A stretch of 64,000 nt of DNA, taken from contig NZ_FOAB01000007.1 of the NCBI RefSeq assembly GCF_900109375.1, positions 186,001 through 250,000 on the forward strand, written 5' to 3'. This document shows, piece after piece, positions 38,119 to 47,063 of this stretch. The first letter of the stretch is position 1. Each line of letters opens with the position of its first letter. Both the position numbers and the translations under genes were made by a program. Source of the stretch: Aquimarina amphilecti (lineage in GTDB: Bacteria > Bacteroidota > Bacteroidia > Flavobacteriales > Flavobacteriaceae). The notes beneath the pieces are model-generated. The model was not told where the DNA came from. It searched no databases and saw only the letters and a list, made by a program, of their open reading frames with translations.

Positions 38119-41100
38119 ATGAGAACAAAGTTTAGAGGAATTCTAACGCTATTGCTGGCGTTTGTAGTGCAACTAACGTTTGCACAAGAAAAAACGATCT
38201 CAGGTAATGTGACCGACAATAGTGGGTTACCTCTACCAGGGGTAAATATCGTTGTAAAGGGTACTAGTAAGGGTACGCAATCTGATTTCGATGGTAATTA
38301 TACCATTCAAGTAAACAGAGGAGCAGTACTTTCATTTAGTTATCTTGGATTTACAACAAAAGAAGTTGTTGTTGGAGACAACGACGCTATAAGTGTTCAG
38401 CTGACAGAAGATGCTGCTACCTTAGAAGAGGTTGTTGTAACTGCTCAGGGTATTAAAAGAGAGAGAAAATCACTTGGTTATGCAATATCTACAGTAGCTT
38501 CTGATGATATTCAAGAACAATCTAGTGCTGATCTTGGTAGAATTTTATCTGGTGAAGCTGCTGGTTTAAATATCACAGCAACCAACGGTACTGCAGGTTC
38601 AGGTACTAATATTATTATTCGTGGTTTATCTACAGTATCTGGTAGTAACCAGCCTTTATTCATTGTAGACGGTGTTCCTTTTAGTAACAACACAAACCAA
38701 CAGAACGCATTTTTTGATAACGTAACAGAGTCAAGTAGATTTTTGGATATAGATCCAAACAACATCGAAAGCGTAAATGTTCTTAAAGGTCTTAGTGCTT
38801 CTGTACTTTATGGACAAGAAGGTAGAAATGGAGTAATCCTTATTACTACTAAAACTGGTTCAGGTAAAACATCAAACAAAAAGTTTGAAGTTACTTTTTC
38901 ACAATCACTTTTTGCTGAAGAAGCTGTTTTACCAGATTATCAAGATGAATATGGTGGTGGTTTCCACCAGAACTTCGGATTCTTTTTTAGTAACTGGGGA
39001 CCTAGTTTTAACAGAGACATAAGTGGTAATTCCTTATATAGAAGTGGAGGTCCTGGAAATACTTTTGTTGCCAATCCATTATCTCAGCTAGCTGATCAAA
39101 CGTTAGTTACTGGATTTGAAGATCTTGCAGCTTCAGAATATGCTTACAGACCATACGATAGTGTAGATCAATTTTTCAAAACTGGATTTATCTCTAACAC
39201 TTCTATAGGAATGACTGGAGGTAACGAAAATGCTTCTTTTAGTGCTAACTATAGTTATTTTGACCAAGATAGTTTCACTCCAGGAAATCAATTAACTAGA
39301 AACAATATTGGATTTGGTGGTAAAGCAAAATTAAGTAACAAACTTACTTTTCAAGGAACGGCAAATTATACTATTTCTCGTTTAAAAACCCCTCCTATTT
39401 CTGCATCAGCAGGTAGTGGTACTATAGGTGGTGGTAGTTCTGTATTTGGTGATGTCCTTTACACGCCAAGAAGTGTTGATTTATTTGGACTTCCTTTCCA
39501 AGCTCAAGATGGAAGAAGTGTATACTATAGATCTGGTAACGATATACAGAATCCATTATGGACTATAGCTAATGCAAAAGTTACTCAAGAGACAGATAAT
39601 ATATTTGGGTCTGCAAGTTTAACTTATAATTTTAACGACAATTATTCATTAACTTATAGAGCAGGTTTGAATACCTATACTGAATTTAACACTAACGGTC
39701 AAAACAAAGGTGGTGTTGATGGTGATGTAACAGGTTTTTACAGAACTATTCAAGTAAGAAACAGTATTTTTGACAATAGTTTAATTCTTAATGGATATGA
39801 GCAGTTAAGTGAAAGTTTAGGGTTAACATTTATTGGAGGTCTTAATACGAGGAGAAATACTTACCAGCAAGAGGGTACTTATAGTACTCAACAGTTGGCT
39901 TTTGGTGTACTTAGACATTATAACTTTGTTAATCAATCTACCGTTGATGTTAACGGACAAAATATTGATTTCGAGACAGAGGATAATACTATCGGTGTTT
40001 ACGCTGACCTAAGCTTGGATTATAAAAATTATTTATTCTTTAATGGTACAGTAAGAAATGATTGGTTCTCTACGTTAGAACAAGAGAACAATTCTATTTT
40101 CTATCCAGGAGCAAGTGTTTCTTTAATCGCTACTGATGCGATCCCTGGTTTGCAAGGCGATATGTTTAATTATTTAAAAGCTAGAGTTGCTTACGGAGAA
40201 TCAGCTGGTGCTCCAGGTGCTTTTAGTACTAGAAACTCTTTAGCATTAAACTCAAGAGCTTTTGTAGATGCACAAGGAAATGTTATTTCTAGTAATTCTG
40301 TATCAAACAGATTAGGTAACCAAGATTTAAAACCAGAAAGATTCCAAGAATTTGAAGTTGGTATCGAAACTCGTTTCATAAATAACAGAGTTGGTCTTAA
40401 CGTGAGTTTATTTAAAAGAAATACTGAAGATTTAATTACTGATCAAGCATTAGATCCTGGGAATGGTTTTACTGTTAAACGTGTAAATGCTGGTAAATCT
40501 GAAAACGAAGGTATTGAAGTTGATTTTGATATCACTCCTTGGAAAACTGAAAATTTCAAATGGTTAATTAACGGTAACTTTTACGCTGACGAAAACGTAA
40601 TAACTGAACTTCCTACTGATCAAATTGCTCTTACAGCTTCAATTGGTGGTAGACCTGCTAACTACGCAATAGCTGGTGAAGCTTTTGGTATTCTTCAAGG
40701 TACCGCTGTGCAAAGAGATGCTGATGGAAATCCTATTGTAGGTAGTGATGGTTTATACTTAGCTACTACTGACATCGAAATTATAGGAGACCCTAATCCA
40801 GACTGGACAGGTACAATTAAAAACACCTTCTCTTACAAAGGACTTAAGTTCTCTTTTGATTTCCAATATAGACATGGAGGTGATATCTTCTCTCAAACTG
40901 CTGCTACATTAGTAGGAAGAGGAGTAGTAGATTCGGATAATCCTATCGATCGTCGTGGTACTTATATTTTACCAGGTGTATTGCAGGATGGAACTCCTAA
41001 CAATATTCCAATTACTTCAACTAATGTATTCTTTAATAATTTTGGTTTTGGACCAAATGAACCACAAGTATTTGATGGTACTACTTTAAGGTTAAATGAA

Positions 41101-41331
41101 GTTAGTCTTAGTTATGATTTCAAAAAGGAATTTTTAAGTAACACTCCTTTTGGTTCTCTATCAATAACTTTACTTGGATCTAATCTATGGTATAAAGCGT
41201 TTAACTTTCCAGATGACGTGAATTTTGACACTAACACTCTTAGTACAGGAGTTGGAAATGGACAAGGTATTGACTTTATAACAGGTCCTAGTTCTAGAAG
41301 ATATGGTCTTAGCTTTAGAGCTACGTTCTAA
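38119..41331 (+). CDS. SusC/RagA-family TonB-linked outer-membrane transporter
   Basis: A 1070-residue outer-membrane uptake channel. In order: signal peptide (about 1-22, FAQ), a carboxypeptidase-regulatory-like domain (about 25-105; GNVTDNSGLPLPGVNIVVKGTSKGTQSDFDGNY), plug (about 115-235; IIIRGLSTVSGSNQPLFIVDGVPF, SVNVLKGLSASVLYGQEGRNGVILITTK) and a 22-strand-type barrel ending LSFRATF. No STN domain is present, so it is a transporter rather than a sigma-factor transducer. It pairs with the SusD-like lipoprotein 17 bp downstream. The substrate, glycan or peptide, is not evident: no glycoside hydrolase is nearby. Confidence 0.95.
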   Translation: MRTKFRGILTLLLAFVVQLTFAQEKTISGNVTDNSGLPLPGVNIVVKGTSKGTQSDFDGNYTIQVNRGAVLSFSYLGFTTKEVVVGDNDAISVQLTEDAATLEEVVVTAQGIKRERKSLGYAISTVASDDIQEQSSADLGRILSGEAAGLNITATNGTAGSGTNIIIRGLSTVSGSNQPLFIVDGVPFSNNTNQQNAFFDNVTESSRFLDIDPNNIESVNVLKGLSASVLYGQEGRNGVILITTKTGSGKTSNKKFEVTFSQSLFAEEAVLPDYQDEYGGGFHQNFGFFFSNWGPSFNRDISGNSLYRSGGPGNTFVANPLSQLADQTLVTGFEDLAASEYAYRPYDSVDQFFKTGFISNTSIGMTGGNENASFSANYSYFDQDSFTPGNQLTRNNIGFGGKAKLSNKLTFQGTANYTISRLKTPPISASAGSGTIGGGSSVFGDVLYTPRSVDLFGLPFQAQDGRSVYYRSGNDIQNPLWTIANAKVTQETDNIFGSASLTYNFNDNYSLTYRAGLNTYTEFNTNGQNKGGVDGDVTGFYRTIQVRNSIFDNSLILNGYEQLSESLGLTFIGGLNTRRNTYQQEGTYSTQQLAFGVLRHYNFVNQSTVDVNGQNIDFETEDNTIGVYADLSLDYKNYLFFNGTVRNDWFSTLEQENNSIFYPGASVSLIATDAIPGLQGDMFNYLKARVAYGESAGAPGAFSTRNSLALNSRAFVDAQGNVISSNSVSNRLGNQDLKPERFQEFEVGIETRFINNRVGLNVSLFKRNTEDLITDQALDPGNGFTVKRVNAGKSENEGIEVDFDITPWKTENFKWLINGNFYADENVITELPTDQIALTASIGGRPANYAIAGEAFGILQGTAVQRDADGNPIVGSDGLYLATTDIEIIGDPNPDWTGTIKNTFSYKGLKFSFDFQYRHGGDIFSQTAATLVGRGVVDSDNPIDRRGTYILPGVLQDGTPNNIPITSTNVFFNNFGFGPNEPQVFDGTTLRLNEVSLSYDFKKEFLSNTPFGSLSITLLGSNLWYKAFNFPDDVNFDTNTLSTGVGNGQGIDFITGPSSRRYGLSFRATF

Positions 41332-41348
41332 TTTTATTTAATACAAAA

Positions 41349-42989
41349 ATGATAAATATGAAAAATAATATATACAAAATTTTATTCCTTTTCGCTTTAG
41401 CCTTAGGATTAAATTCTTGTGAAACAAAAGAACTAGAGATTCTGGAAAGTCCTAATGCACTTACACCAGATCAAGCAGATATAGATTTTTTCCTCAATGC
41501 TATTCAAATTAGTGGTTCCACTTTCTTTGAAGGTATTACGGAAGAAGGAATGGAAGTAACACGTATACTTCATCAATTTGGACCTACTTACGATAATGGA
41601 TATGGTCCTGGACAATTAAATGCACCTTATACTACAGCTTATGCCGGTATTGTAGCTGATAATAGAGCTATGGAACCTTTAGCAACTGAATTAGGCCTTT
41701 ATACTCATATTGCTATTGGTCAAATTATGGAAGCATATGCTATAACGACGTTAGTAGATTATTTAGGAGATGTTCCTTATAGTGAAGCAGGTTTAGGTTT
41801 AGAAAATGAAAACCCTAACCTTGATGATGGTCAAGCAGTTTATGAAGCTATGCAAACCTTATTAGATAGTGCAATCGCAAATCTTAATTTAACTGCTTCT
41901 GCTGAACCATCAATTGATCTTTATTATAATGGAGATAAGGATAATTGGATTCGTTTTGCAAACACTTTAAAACTTAAGTTGTACCTACAAACACGTTTGG
42001 TAAGTGCTGCAGCATCTACAGTAGGAATTAATAATATTCTTGCTAGTGGTGATTATATACAATCTGCAGATCAAGATTTTGTATTTAGATACTCTTCTGT
42101 AGACGCTAATCCAGATAGTAGACATCCAATTTTCGCAAGAAACTTTGATAATGGAGTAACTGATTATCAATCGAACTCATATATGGATTTATTACTTAAT
42201 GACAAATCACTTACTGATCCAAGAATTAGATATTATTTCTATAGAAATAGAGCAAATAGAACTACAGATGCAAATGCACTACAATGTATAACAGAAACAG
42301 CACCTACACATTACCCTGCCGGTGAAGTGTTCTGTACAGCAGATCAAGGATACAATGGTAGAGATCATCATGATAATGCAGGTATTCCACCAGATGAAAA
42401 TGACAGATGTGACTGGGGTGTATATCCTATTGGAGCAAGATTTGATGATAATAGTTTTGATGGTACAAACGATAGAACCGTTGGTGCCCAAGGAGCTGGT
42501 ATATCCCCAATCATGTTAAGTTCTTACGTCGATTTTATGCTTGCTGAATCTGCTTTAGAATTAGGAACAACTGGTGATGCTAGAACATACCTTGCTAATG
42601 GAATGACTAAATCATTTGATAAAGTAATAAACTTTAGAGCCGATTTAACGGATGCTTCCGTAGCTCCAACAGCAGCTGATGTTACAGATTATATCGATGA
42701 AGTACTTGCTAATTATGATGCTGCAGCTGACAATGATGCTCGATTAGAAATCATTGTTACAGAATATTTCATTGCATTATTTGGTAACGGTGTAGAAGCT
42801 TATAATACATATAGAAGAACTGGGAAACCAGAAAATTTACAACCTTCTTTATTAGCTAATCCTGGAGTTTTCATTAGATCTTTCTTATATCCAAGTAATT
42901 TAGTTGACAGAAATTCTAACGTTGAGCAAAAACCTAATCAAGCCATCCCTGTTTTTTGGGACACGAACCCAGAAGGATTTGTTGATTAA
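41349..42989 (+). CDS. SusD/RagB-family nutrient-binding lipoprotein (SusD-like_2 type)
   Basis: A 546-residue lipoprotein (lipobox ALGLNSCE, Cys near 24) that should cap the SusC barrel on the cell surface. The SusD-like_2 type is suggested by the TPR-like helical segments AIGQIMEAYAITTLVDYLGDVPYSEAG, LYYNGDKDNWIRFANTLKLKLYLQTRL, MLSSYVDFMLAESALELG and the C-terminal NAYNTYRR-type region (VEAYNTYRRTGKPENLQ). A second Met four codons in is an equally possible start. Its ligand is unknown. Confidence 0.93.
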   Translation: MINMKNNIYKILFLFALALGLNSCETKELEILESPNALTPDQADIDFFLNAIQISGSTFFEGITEEGMEVTRILHQFGPTYDNGYGPGQLNAPYTTAYAGIVADNRAMEPLATELGLYTHIAIGQIMEAYAITTLVDYLGDVPYSEAGLGLENENPNLDDGQAVYEAMQTLLDSAIANLNLTASAEPSIDLYYNGDKDNWIRFANTLKLKLYLQTRLVSAAASTVGINNILASGDYIQSADQDFVFRYSSVDANPDSRHPIFARNFDNGVTDYQSNSYMDLLLNDKSLTDPRIRYYFYRNRANRTTDANALQCITETAPTHYPAGEVFCTADQGYNGRDHHDNAGIPPDENDRCDWGVYPIGARFDDNSFDGTNDRTVGAQGAGISPIMLSSYVDFMLAESALELGTTGDARTYLANGMTKSFDKVINFRADLTDASVAPTAADVTDYIDEVLANYDAAADNDARLEIIVTEYFIALFGNGVEAYNTYRRTGKPENLQPSLLANPGVFIRSFLYPSNLVDRNSNVEQKPNQAIPVFWDTNPEGFVD

Positions 42990-43012
42990 TAAAAAATTAA
43001 AATTTTTATAAA

Positions 43013-43873
43013 ATGAAAAATTTATTTAAAATATTCCTAGTAGTTCTAACTACTACGATGTTTCTCTCTTGTGAAGATGATGAGAAAAATCAAATAACAG
43101 ATACTATTGAGGCTCCTTTCGCTTATTTCGGTGAAATAAGTTCTCCAGTTATTAACGTAACAGATCTAGAAGGATCAGCATTTGAAGCAGAAGTTGTCGC
43201 TCCTTTTGGTAATATTACGTCTTATGACATAAGAGTAAATAGAAATAATGTAGAAGATGCAGATGGGAATTTAGTATATGTACCTCTTACTAATATAACG
43301 GAACAATTTCCTCTTGATTTAAGAATAAGTGCCACTGATCTTGCTGCAGCTTTTGGTATTACATTAGCAGATTTACAAGCTGGTGATCAATATAACTTTT
43401 TAGCTACTACAACTGGATCTGATGGTATCACCATTGACCCAGGAGATGGTACACAGTTTTTAGGAGCAATCACAAATCCTGGTTTAGAACAAGCATTAAG
43501 TTTCACTACTTTCATTTCTTGTCCTTTTAATCAGTCAGATGCAATTGGTACATACACAAAACAGACTGATGCTTTTGGACTTGCTGCTTCTACATTTGAA
43601 GTTATTGCTGGACCTGATGAAAATTCATTAACTGTTGTTGATTTATTCTCAGCTGGAGCAAATTTTGATATTCAAATAAATCCTGATACTGGTATAGCAA
43701 CGATAGCTAGACAACCTGTTGCACCATCGTTCTTTGGATATTCTGGTGGAAATATTAATACATCAGGAACTAGTTTTGTCTTTTCATGTACAGGAGCTTT
43801 TGTATTCAATCTTCAATATACGGTTGATTTAGGAAGTTTTGGTAGCTTTGATTTTTCCGCTGTGAAAAACTAA
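43013..43873 (+). CDS. Surface lipoprotein, third gene of the SusCD operon
   Basis: A 286-residue lipoprotein (lipobox MFLSCED, Cys near 20) followed by acidic residues, a pattern linked to surface export in Bacteroidota. The mature protein is beta-rich and acidic with no clear catalytic motif, and contains only a few cysteines (SCPF and SCTGAF), possibly one disulphide. It follows the susD-like gene by 23 bp and ends just before a strong terminator, so it belongs to the same transcript. Position suggests a SusE/F-like auxiliary ligand-binding role, but I see no recognisable SusE domain. Confidence 0.85.
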   Translation: MKNLFKIFLVVLTTTMFLSCEDDEKNQITDTIEAPFAYFGEISSPVINVTDLEGSAFEAEVVAPFGNITSYDIRVNRNNVEDADGNLVYVPLTNITEQFPLDLRISATDLAAAFGITLADLQAGDQYNFLATTTGSDGITIDPGDGTQFLGAITNPGLEQALSFTTFISCPFNQSDAIGTYTKQTDAFGLAASTFEVIAGPDENSLTVVDLFSAGANFDIQINPDTGIATIARQPVAPSFFGYSGGNINTSGTSFVFSCTGAFVFNLQYTVDLGSFGSFDFSAVKN

Positions 43874-43903
43874 AACGTTATTTAAACTTCACAACTAATT
43901 AAA

Positions 43904-43932
43904 TAAAGCCATCAATAGTATTGATGGCTTTA
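43904..43932 (+). terminator. Terminator of the SusCD operon
   Basis: TAAAGCCATCAA pairs perfectly with TTGATGGCTTTA over a TAGTA loop, a 12-bp stem, followed by a weak T/A tail. It lies 30 bp after the third lipoprotein stop. Its right arm overlaps an alternative upstream start of the next gene, which is one reason to choose the later ATG for that gene. Confidence 0.88.
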
Positions 43933-43950
43933 TCTATAAAATATACTATA

Positions 43951-45309
43951 ATGAATCTTCGTAACAAACAAAATTTTCAATTATTAAAATTTATCTTATG
44001 TTTCTTTTTCTTATTATCGTCTTGTAATAATGATGATACCGTTATAACTGAAGAAGAAAATCAAGAAGAAAATGAGGATGAAAACCCAGTATCAGAAAAC
44101 AATCCAATAATAGGAGAAACTGGGAAAATAACTATCCTTGATAGTTCCAAAGTTGAAAAAGGTTATATTTTAGTAAATGACGTAACTGAAGCTAAAGTAT
44201 ATTTAATGGATAAATTAAATGCCGATATAGTACAGGAGTGGGTTTTAGATTCTAGGTTAGGTAATGATGTATTTCTACTTAATAATGGAAAACTTTTAGC
44301 TTCTCTAAAAGCAGATAACCCATCTTTTGATATCGGTGGATATGGAGGAAAAGTTCAAATCATAAACCCAGATAATTCAATTTTTTGGGAGTTTACCTAT
44401 TCAAATGAAAGTCATTTATCTCATCATGATATCGAAATGCTCCCGAATGGAAATATCTTGATATTAGCTTGGAAAGCTAAAAATATTCAAGAAGCAGAAA
44501 ATGCCGGATACAATATTAATCTTCCAAACGAAAAACTACTTATAGAAGCCCTAATAGAAGTAAACCCTGTAACTAATCAAATTGTATGGGAATGGAGTTC
44601 TTGGGATCACTTAATTCAGGATTTTGATTCTACCAAGGACAACTATGGTAATGTAAACGAGAACCCACAATTAATAGATCTAAATTATAATTATGATGAT
44701 CGAGGAGATATCATGCACGCTAATGGTATTGATTATGATCCTGAAAACGACCTAATTTATATCAGCGTTAACTTTTTTAGCGAAATATGGGTAATTGATC
44801 ATAGTACTACAACAAATCAAGCGTCGTCTCATTTAGGCGGTAATTTCAGCAAAGGAGGAGACTTAATTTATAGGTTTGGAAATCCCGAGACATACCAAAA
44901 CTCTAATGGAATTAGACTGTTTTATAATAATCACTTTCCTAACGTTTTACTTAACAATGAAATTGGAGCTGGAAATATTTTAATGTATATGAATGGAAAT
45001 ATCCCGAATCAAGAACAATCTATCGTATATGAATTAAATTTACCAGACGAACTCACTTTGTTATCTAATGCGAATAATGAACCAAATGTTGTTTGGGATT
45101 TCACATCACCGGATTTGTACTCTCCTTTAGTTTCAGGAGCTGTAAGACTCCCTAATGGCAATACACTTATCACAGAAGGTTCATTTGGATTTTGGGAAGT
45201 CAATAATGAAAAAGAAGTTGTATGGAAATTTGATGCTAATAGTAGTTTACATTGGAGAGGTTATCATTATAATATTGATGATGAAGCTATTATTAATTTA
45301 GGTTTGTAA
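43951..45309 (+). CDS. Arylsulfotransferase (ASST)-family lipoprotein
   Basis: A 452-residue lipoprotein (MNLRNKQNFQ start, lipobox FLLSSCNND). The mature part has the beta-propeller pattern of the ASST family: DNSIFWEFTY, SHHDIEMLPNGNILILAWK, NQIVWEWSSWDHL, DIMHANGIDYDPENDLIYIS, GNTLITEGSFGFWEV. Enzymes of this family transfer sulfate between phenols without PAPS; the His residues at SHHDIE and MHANGI fall where catalytic histidines are expected, but activity is not proven. The start is the ATG after the terminator; an earlier TTG lies inside the hairpin. It is adjacent to the SusCD operon but separated by the terminator, so a functional link is only possible. Confidence 0.85.
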   Translation: MNLRNKQNFQLLKFILCFFFLLSSCNNDDTVITEEENQEENEDENPVSENNPIIGETGKITILDSSKVEKGYILVNDVTEAKVYLMDKLNADIVQEWVLDSRLGNDVFLLNNGKLLASLKADNPSFDIGGYGGKVQIINPDNSIFWEFTYSNESHLSHHDIEMLPNGNILILAWKAKNIQEAENAGYNINLPNEKLLIEALIEVNPVTNQIVWEWSSWDHLIQDFDSTKDNYGNVNENPQLIDLNYNYDDRGDIMHANGIDYDPENDLIYISVNFFSEIWVIDHSTTTNQASSHLGGNFSKGGDLIYRFGNPETYQNSNGIRLFYNNHFPNVLLNNEIGAGNILMYMNGNIPNQEQSIVYELNLPDELTLLSNANNEPNVVWDFTSPDLYSPLVSGAVRLPNGNTLITEGSFGFWEVNNEKEVVWKFDANSSLHWRGYHYNIDDEAIINLGL

Positions 45310-45361
45310 ATAAAAATAGACAGAATATTAAGTACCGGAGATTTCAGATTTAATTAATATT

Positions 45362-45425
45362 AAATATAGTATATAAAAAACATCCCGATGAAATTTCATC
45401 GGGATGTTTTTTATATACTATATTT
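45362..45425. repeat. Perfect 64-bp palindrome between the ASST gene and rlmB
   Basis: Two 32-bp arms are exact reverse complements with no spacer (centre between 45393 and 45394). The inner part, with CATCCCGATG and an A/T run, looks like a bidirectional intrinsic terminator; the outer AAATATAGTATAT arms extend it far beyond a normal terminator. It ends 7 bp before the rlmB ATG. The right edge also contains TATATTTG, a -7-like box. Confidence 0.93.
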
Positions 45426-45432
45426 GTTCCTT

Positions 45433-46167
45433 ATGAAAAATGAATCCCAAATCTTTGGTATAAGAACAGTTATAGAGGCCATAAATTCTGGAAAAACAAT
45501 TGATAAACTTTTTATTCAGAAAGGTCTGAAAGGGGACTTATCTAAGGAGTTGATGAGTTTACTCAAAGAAGAAAACCTTAATTTCTCTTTTGTTCCTATT
45601 GAAAAACTTAATCGGTTAACTCGCAAAAATCATCAAGGAGTGGTGGCACATATAGCACCTATTGAGTTTCAAAATTTAGAAAACTTGGTTCTACAGGTTA
45701 TTGAATCTGGGGAAACTCCTTTATTTTTGATTCTCGATCAATTATCAGATGTTCGTAATTTTGGAGCAATAATTAGAACTGCGGAATGCACAGGAGTTCA
45801 TGGTATTATTATTCAGAAAAAAGGAGGAGCACCTGTAAGCGCAGATACGGTAAAAACTTCTGCAGGAGCAATTTTCAAAATTCCTATCTGTAAAGTTGAT
45901 CACATTAAAGACGCTATGTTTTACCTACAATCTTCTGGCATACAAATAATTGCTGCAACAGAAAAAGCAAATTCTACTATTTATGACAAAGATCTTACAA
46001 ATCCCACTGCAATAGTAATGGGGAGTGAGGGGAAAGGCATATCCAACTCTGTTTTAAAAATTGTAGATCATTCAGCTAAACTTCCTATGTATGGCGAAAT
46101 AGCTTCACTTAATGTATCTGTTGCCTGTGGCGTCTTTCTTTATGAGTCTATCCGACAAAGATTATAA
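45433..46167 (+). CDS. rlmB: 23S rRNA (guanosine-2'-O)-methyltransferase RlmB (TrmH/SpoU family)
   Basis: A 244-residue SPOUT methyltransferase expected to methylate the ribose of G2251 in 23S rRNA using S-adenosylmethionine. The N-terminal substrate-binding domain (QIFGIRTVIEAINSGKTIDKLFIQKG) and the knotted catalytic domain motifs LDQLSDVRNFGAIIRTAE, IVMGSEGKGIS and LPMYGEIASLNVSVACGVFLYE are complete. The start is the ATG after the palindrome; an upstream in-frame ATG lies inside the palindrome and adds residues that do not fit the family. It converges on the rhomboid gene. Confidence 0.95.
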   Translation: MKNESQIFGIRTVIEAINSGKTIDKLFIQKGLKGDLSKELMSLLKEENLNFSFVPIEKLNRLTRKNHQGVVAHIAPIEFQNLENLVLQVIESGETPLFLILDQLSDVRNFGAIIRTAECTGVHGIIIQKKGGAPVSADTVKTSAGAIFKIPICKVDHIKDAMFYLQSSGIQIIAATEKANSTIYDKDLTNPTAIVMGSEGKGISNSVLKIVDHSAKLPMYGEIASLNVSVACGVFLYESIRQRL

Positions 46168-46185
46168 AACCCGTAAAACACATTT

Positions 46186-46923
46186 TTAATCACTTTTTTT
46201 TTCATCTTTTGGATTATACTCATACATTATTTCAATACCCTCATTCAACTCTTGATCCGGTAAAACTTCTATAAAATTTCCATTTTCATCAAAATGCTTT
46301 AAAAAAGCATCATCTTCTGGATTAAAATCTTTTGTTTCCCAATGATACTTTTTTTGCTTAGCAATACCTTTTTTTACAATAAAAGCTAATAACACACCTA
46401 CTATCAAACCTGATAAATGCCCTTCCCAAGAAATCTTTGGATCTACTGGCAATGTATACCAAATCATACTTCCATATATAAAAACAACTACGAATGAAAG
46501 CGCAATTAGCCTAAAATGCTTTGCCACTATCCCTTTAAAAAACAAAAAACCAAACAACATATAAATTACTCCACTCACTCCAATATGATTAGCAGATCTT
46601 CCAAGAAACCAAGTTAAAACACCCGTGAAAATAGCTCCATAAAGTAACACTCTCCATGAGTTCTTAGGATAAAAGAAAAAAAGTGCCATTGATAAAATTA
46701 AAAGTGGCAAAGTATTATGCCATAAATGTGATAAATCGCCATGAATAAAAGGAGAAAACAACACTCCCCTAACCCCTATTAAAGTTCTTGGATATATCCC
46801 ATAACTATTAAAATCAAAACCAAACCGAACTTCAAACCAAAAAACTACCCAAATTACTAACACAAATAATAATGGATACCCTATAACTCCTGTACTAAAC
46901 CTAAAATCACTATTTCCTTCCAT
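46186..46923 (-). CDS. Rhomboid-family intramembrane serine protease
   Basis: An inner-membrane protease of 245 residues with about six transmembrane helices. The catalytic dyad is visible: Ser117 in HIGVSGVIYMLFG (GxSG motif) and His169 in WEGHLSGLIVG. The L1-loop/TM2 feature HLWHNTLP (His69-Asn70) is also typical. The start at MEGNSDFRFSTG is preferred over an ATG 13 codons upstream. A soluble acidic C-terminal tail follows the last helix. Substrates are unknown. Confidence 0.9.
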   Translation of the reverse strand: MEGNSDFRFSTGVIGYPLLFVLVIWVVFWFEVRFGFDFNSYGIYPRTLIGVRGVLFSPFIHGDLSHLWHNTLPLLILSMALFFFYPKNSWRVLLYGAIFTGVLTWFLGRSANHIGVSGVIYMLFGFLFFKGIVAKHFRLIALSFVVVFIYGSMIWYTLPVDPKISWEGHLSGLIVGVLLAFIVKKGIAKQKKYHWETKDFNPEDDAFLKHFDENGNFIEVLPDQELNEGIEIMYEYNPKDEKKSD

Positions 46924-47050
46924 AAGTGTATAATAATAAGCAAAAAACCATCCAAAATTCAAATCCAGTTAAATTGTCAGTAATACAAATTTTCGGAATA
47001 ATGAAACATAGAATAAAGTTAACAATTATGTTTTTCTACTAAACACTTGT

Positions 47051-47058
47051 TACCTTTG
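47051..47058 (+). promoter_or_regulatory. Putative rarA promoter -7 box just before the start codon
   Basis: TACCTTTG is a full match to TAnnTTTG and lies only 5 bp before the rarA ATG; TATG, a near -33 box, is 20 nt upstream. If used, transcription would start at or next to the ATG, giving a leaderless or almost leaderless mRNA. Confidence 0.55.
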
Positions 47059-47063
47059 TCAAT

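Noticed and set aside
43921..43950. TTG start for the ASST gene
   Set aside because: Lies inside the right arm of the SusCD terminator hairpin; the ATG at 43951 gives a proper lipoprotein signal.
45388..45432. Longer rlmB start
   Set aside because: Falls inside the 64-bp palindrome and adds residues not seen in RlmB.
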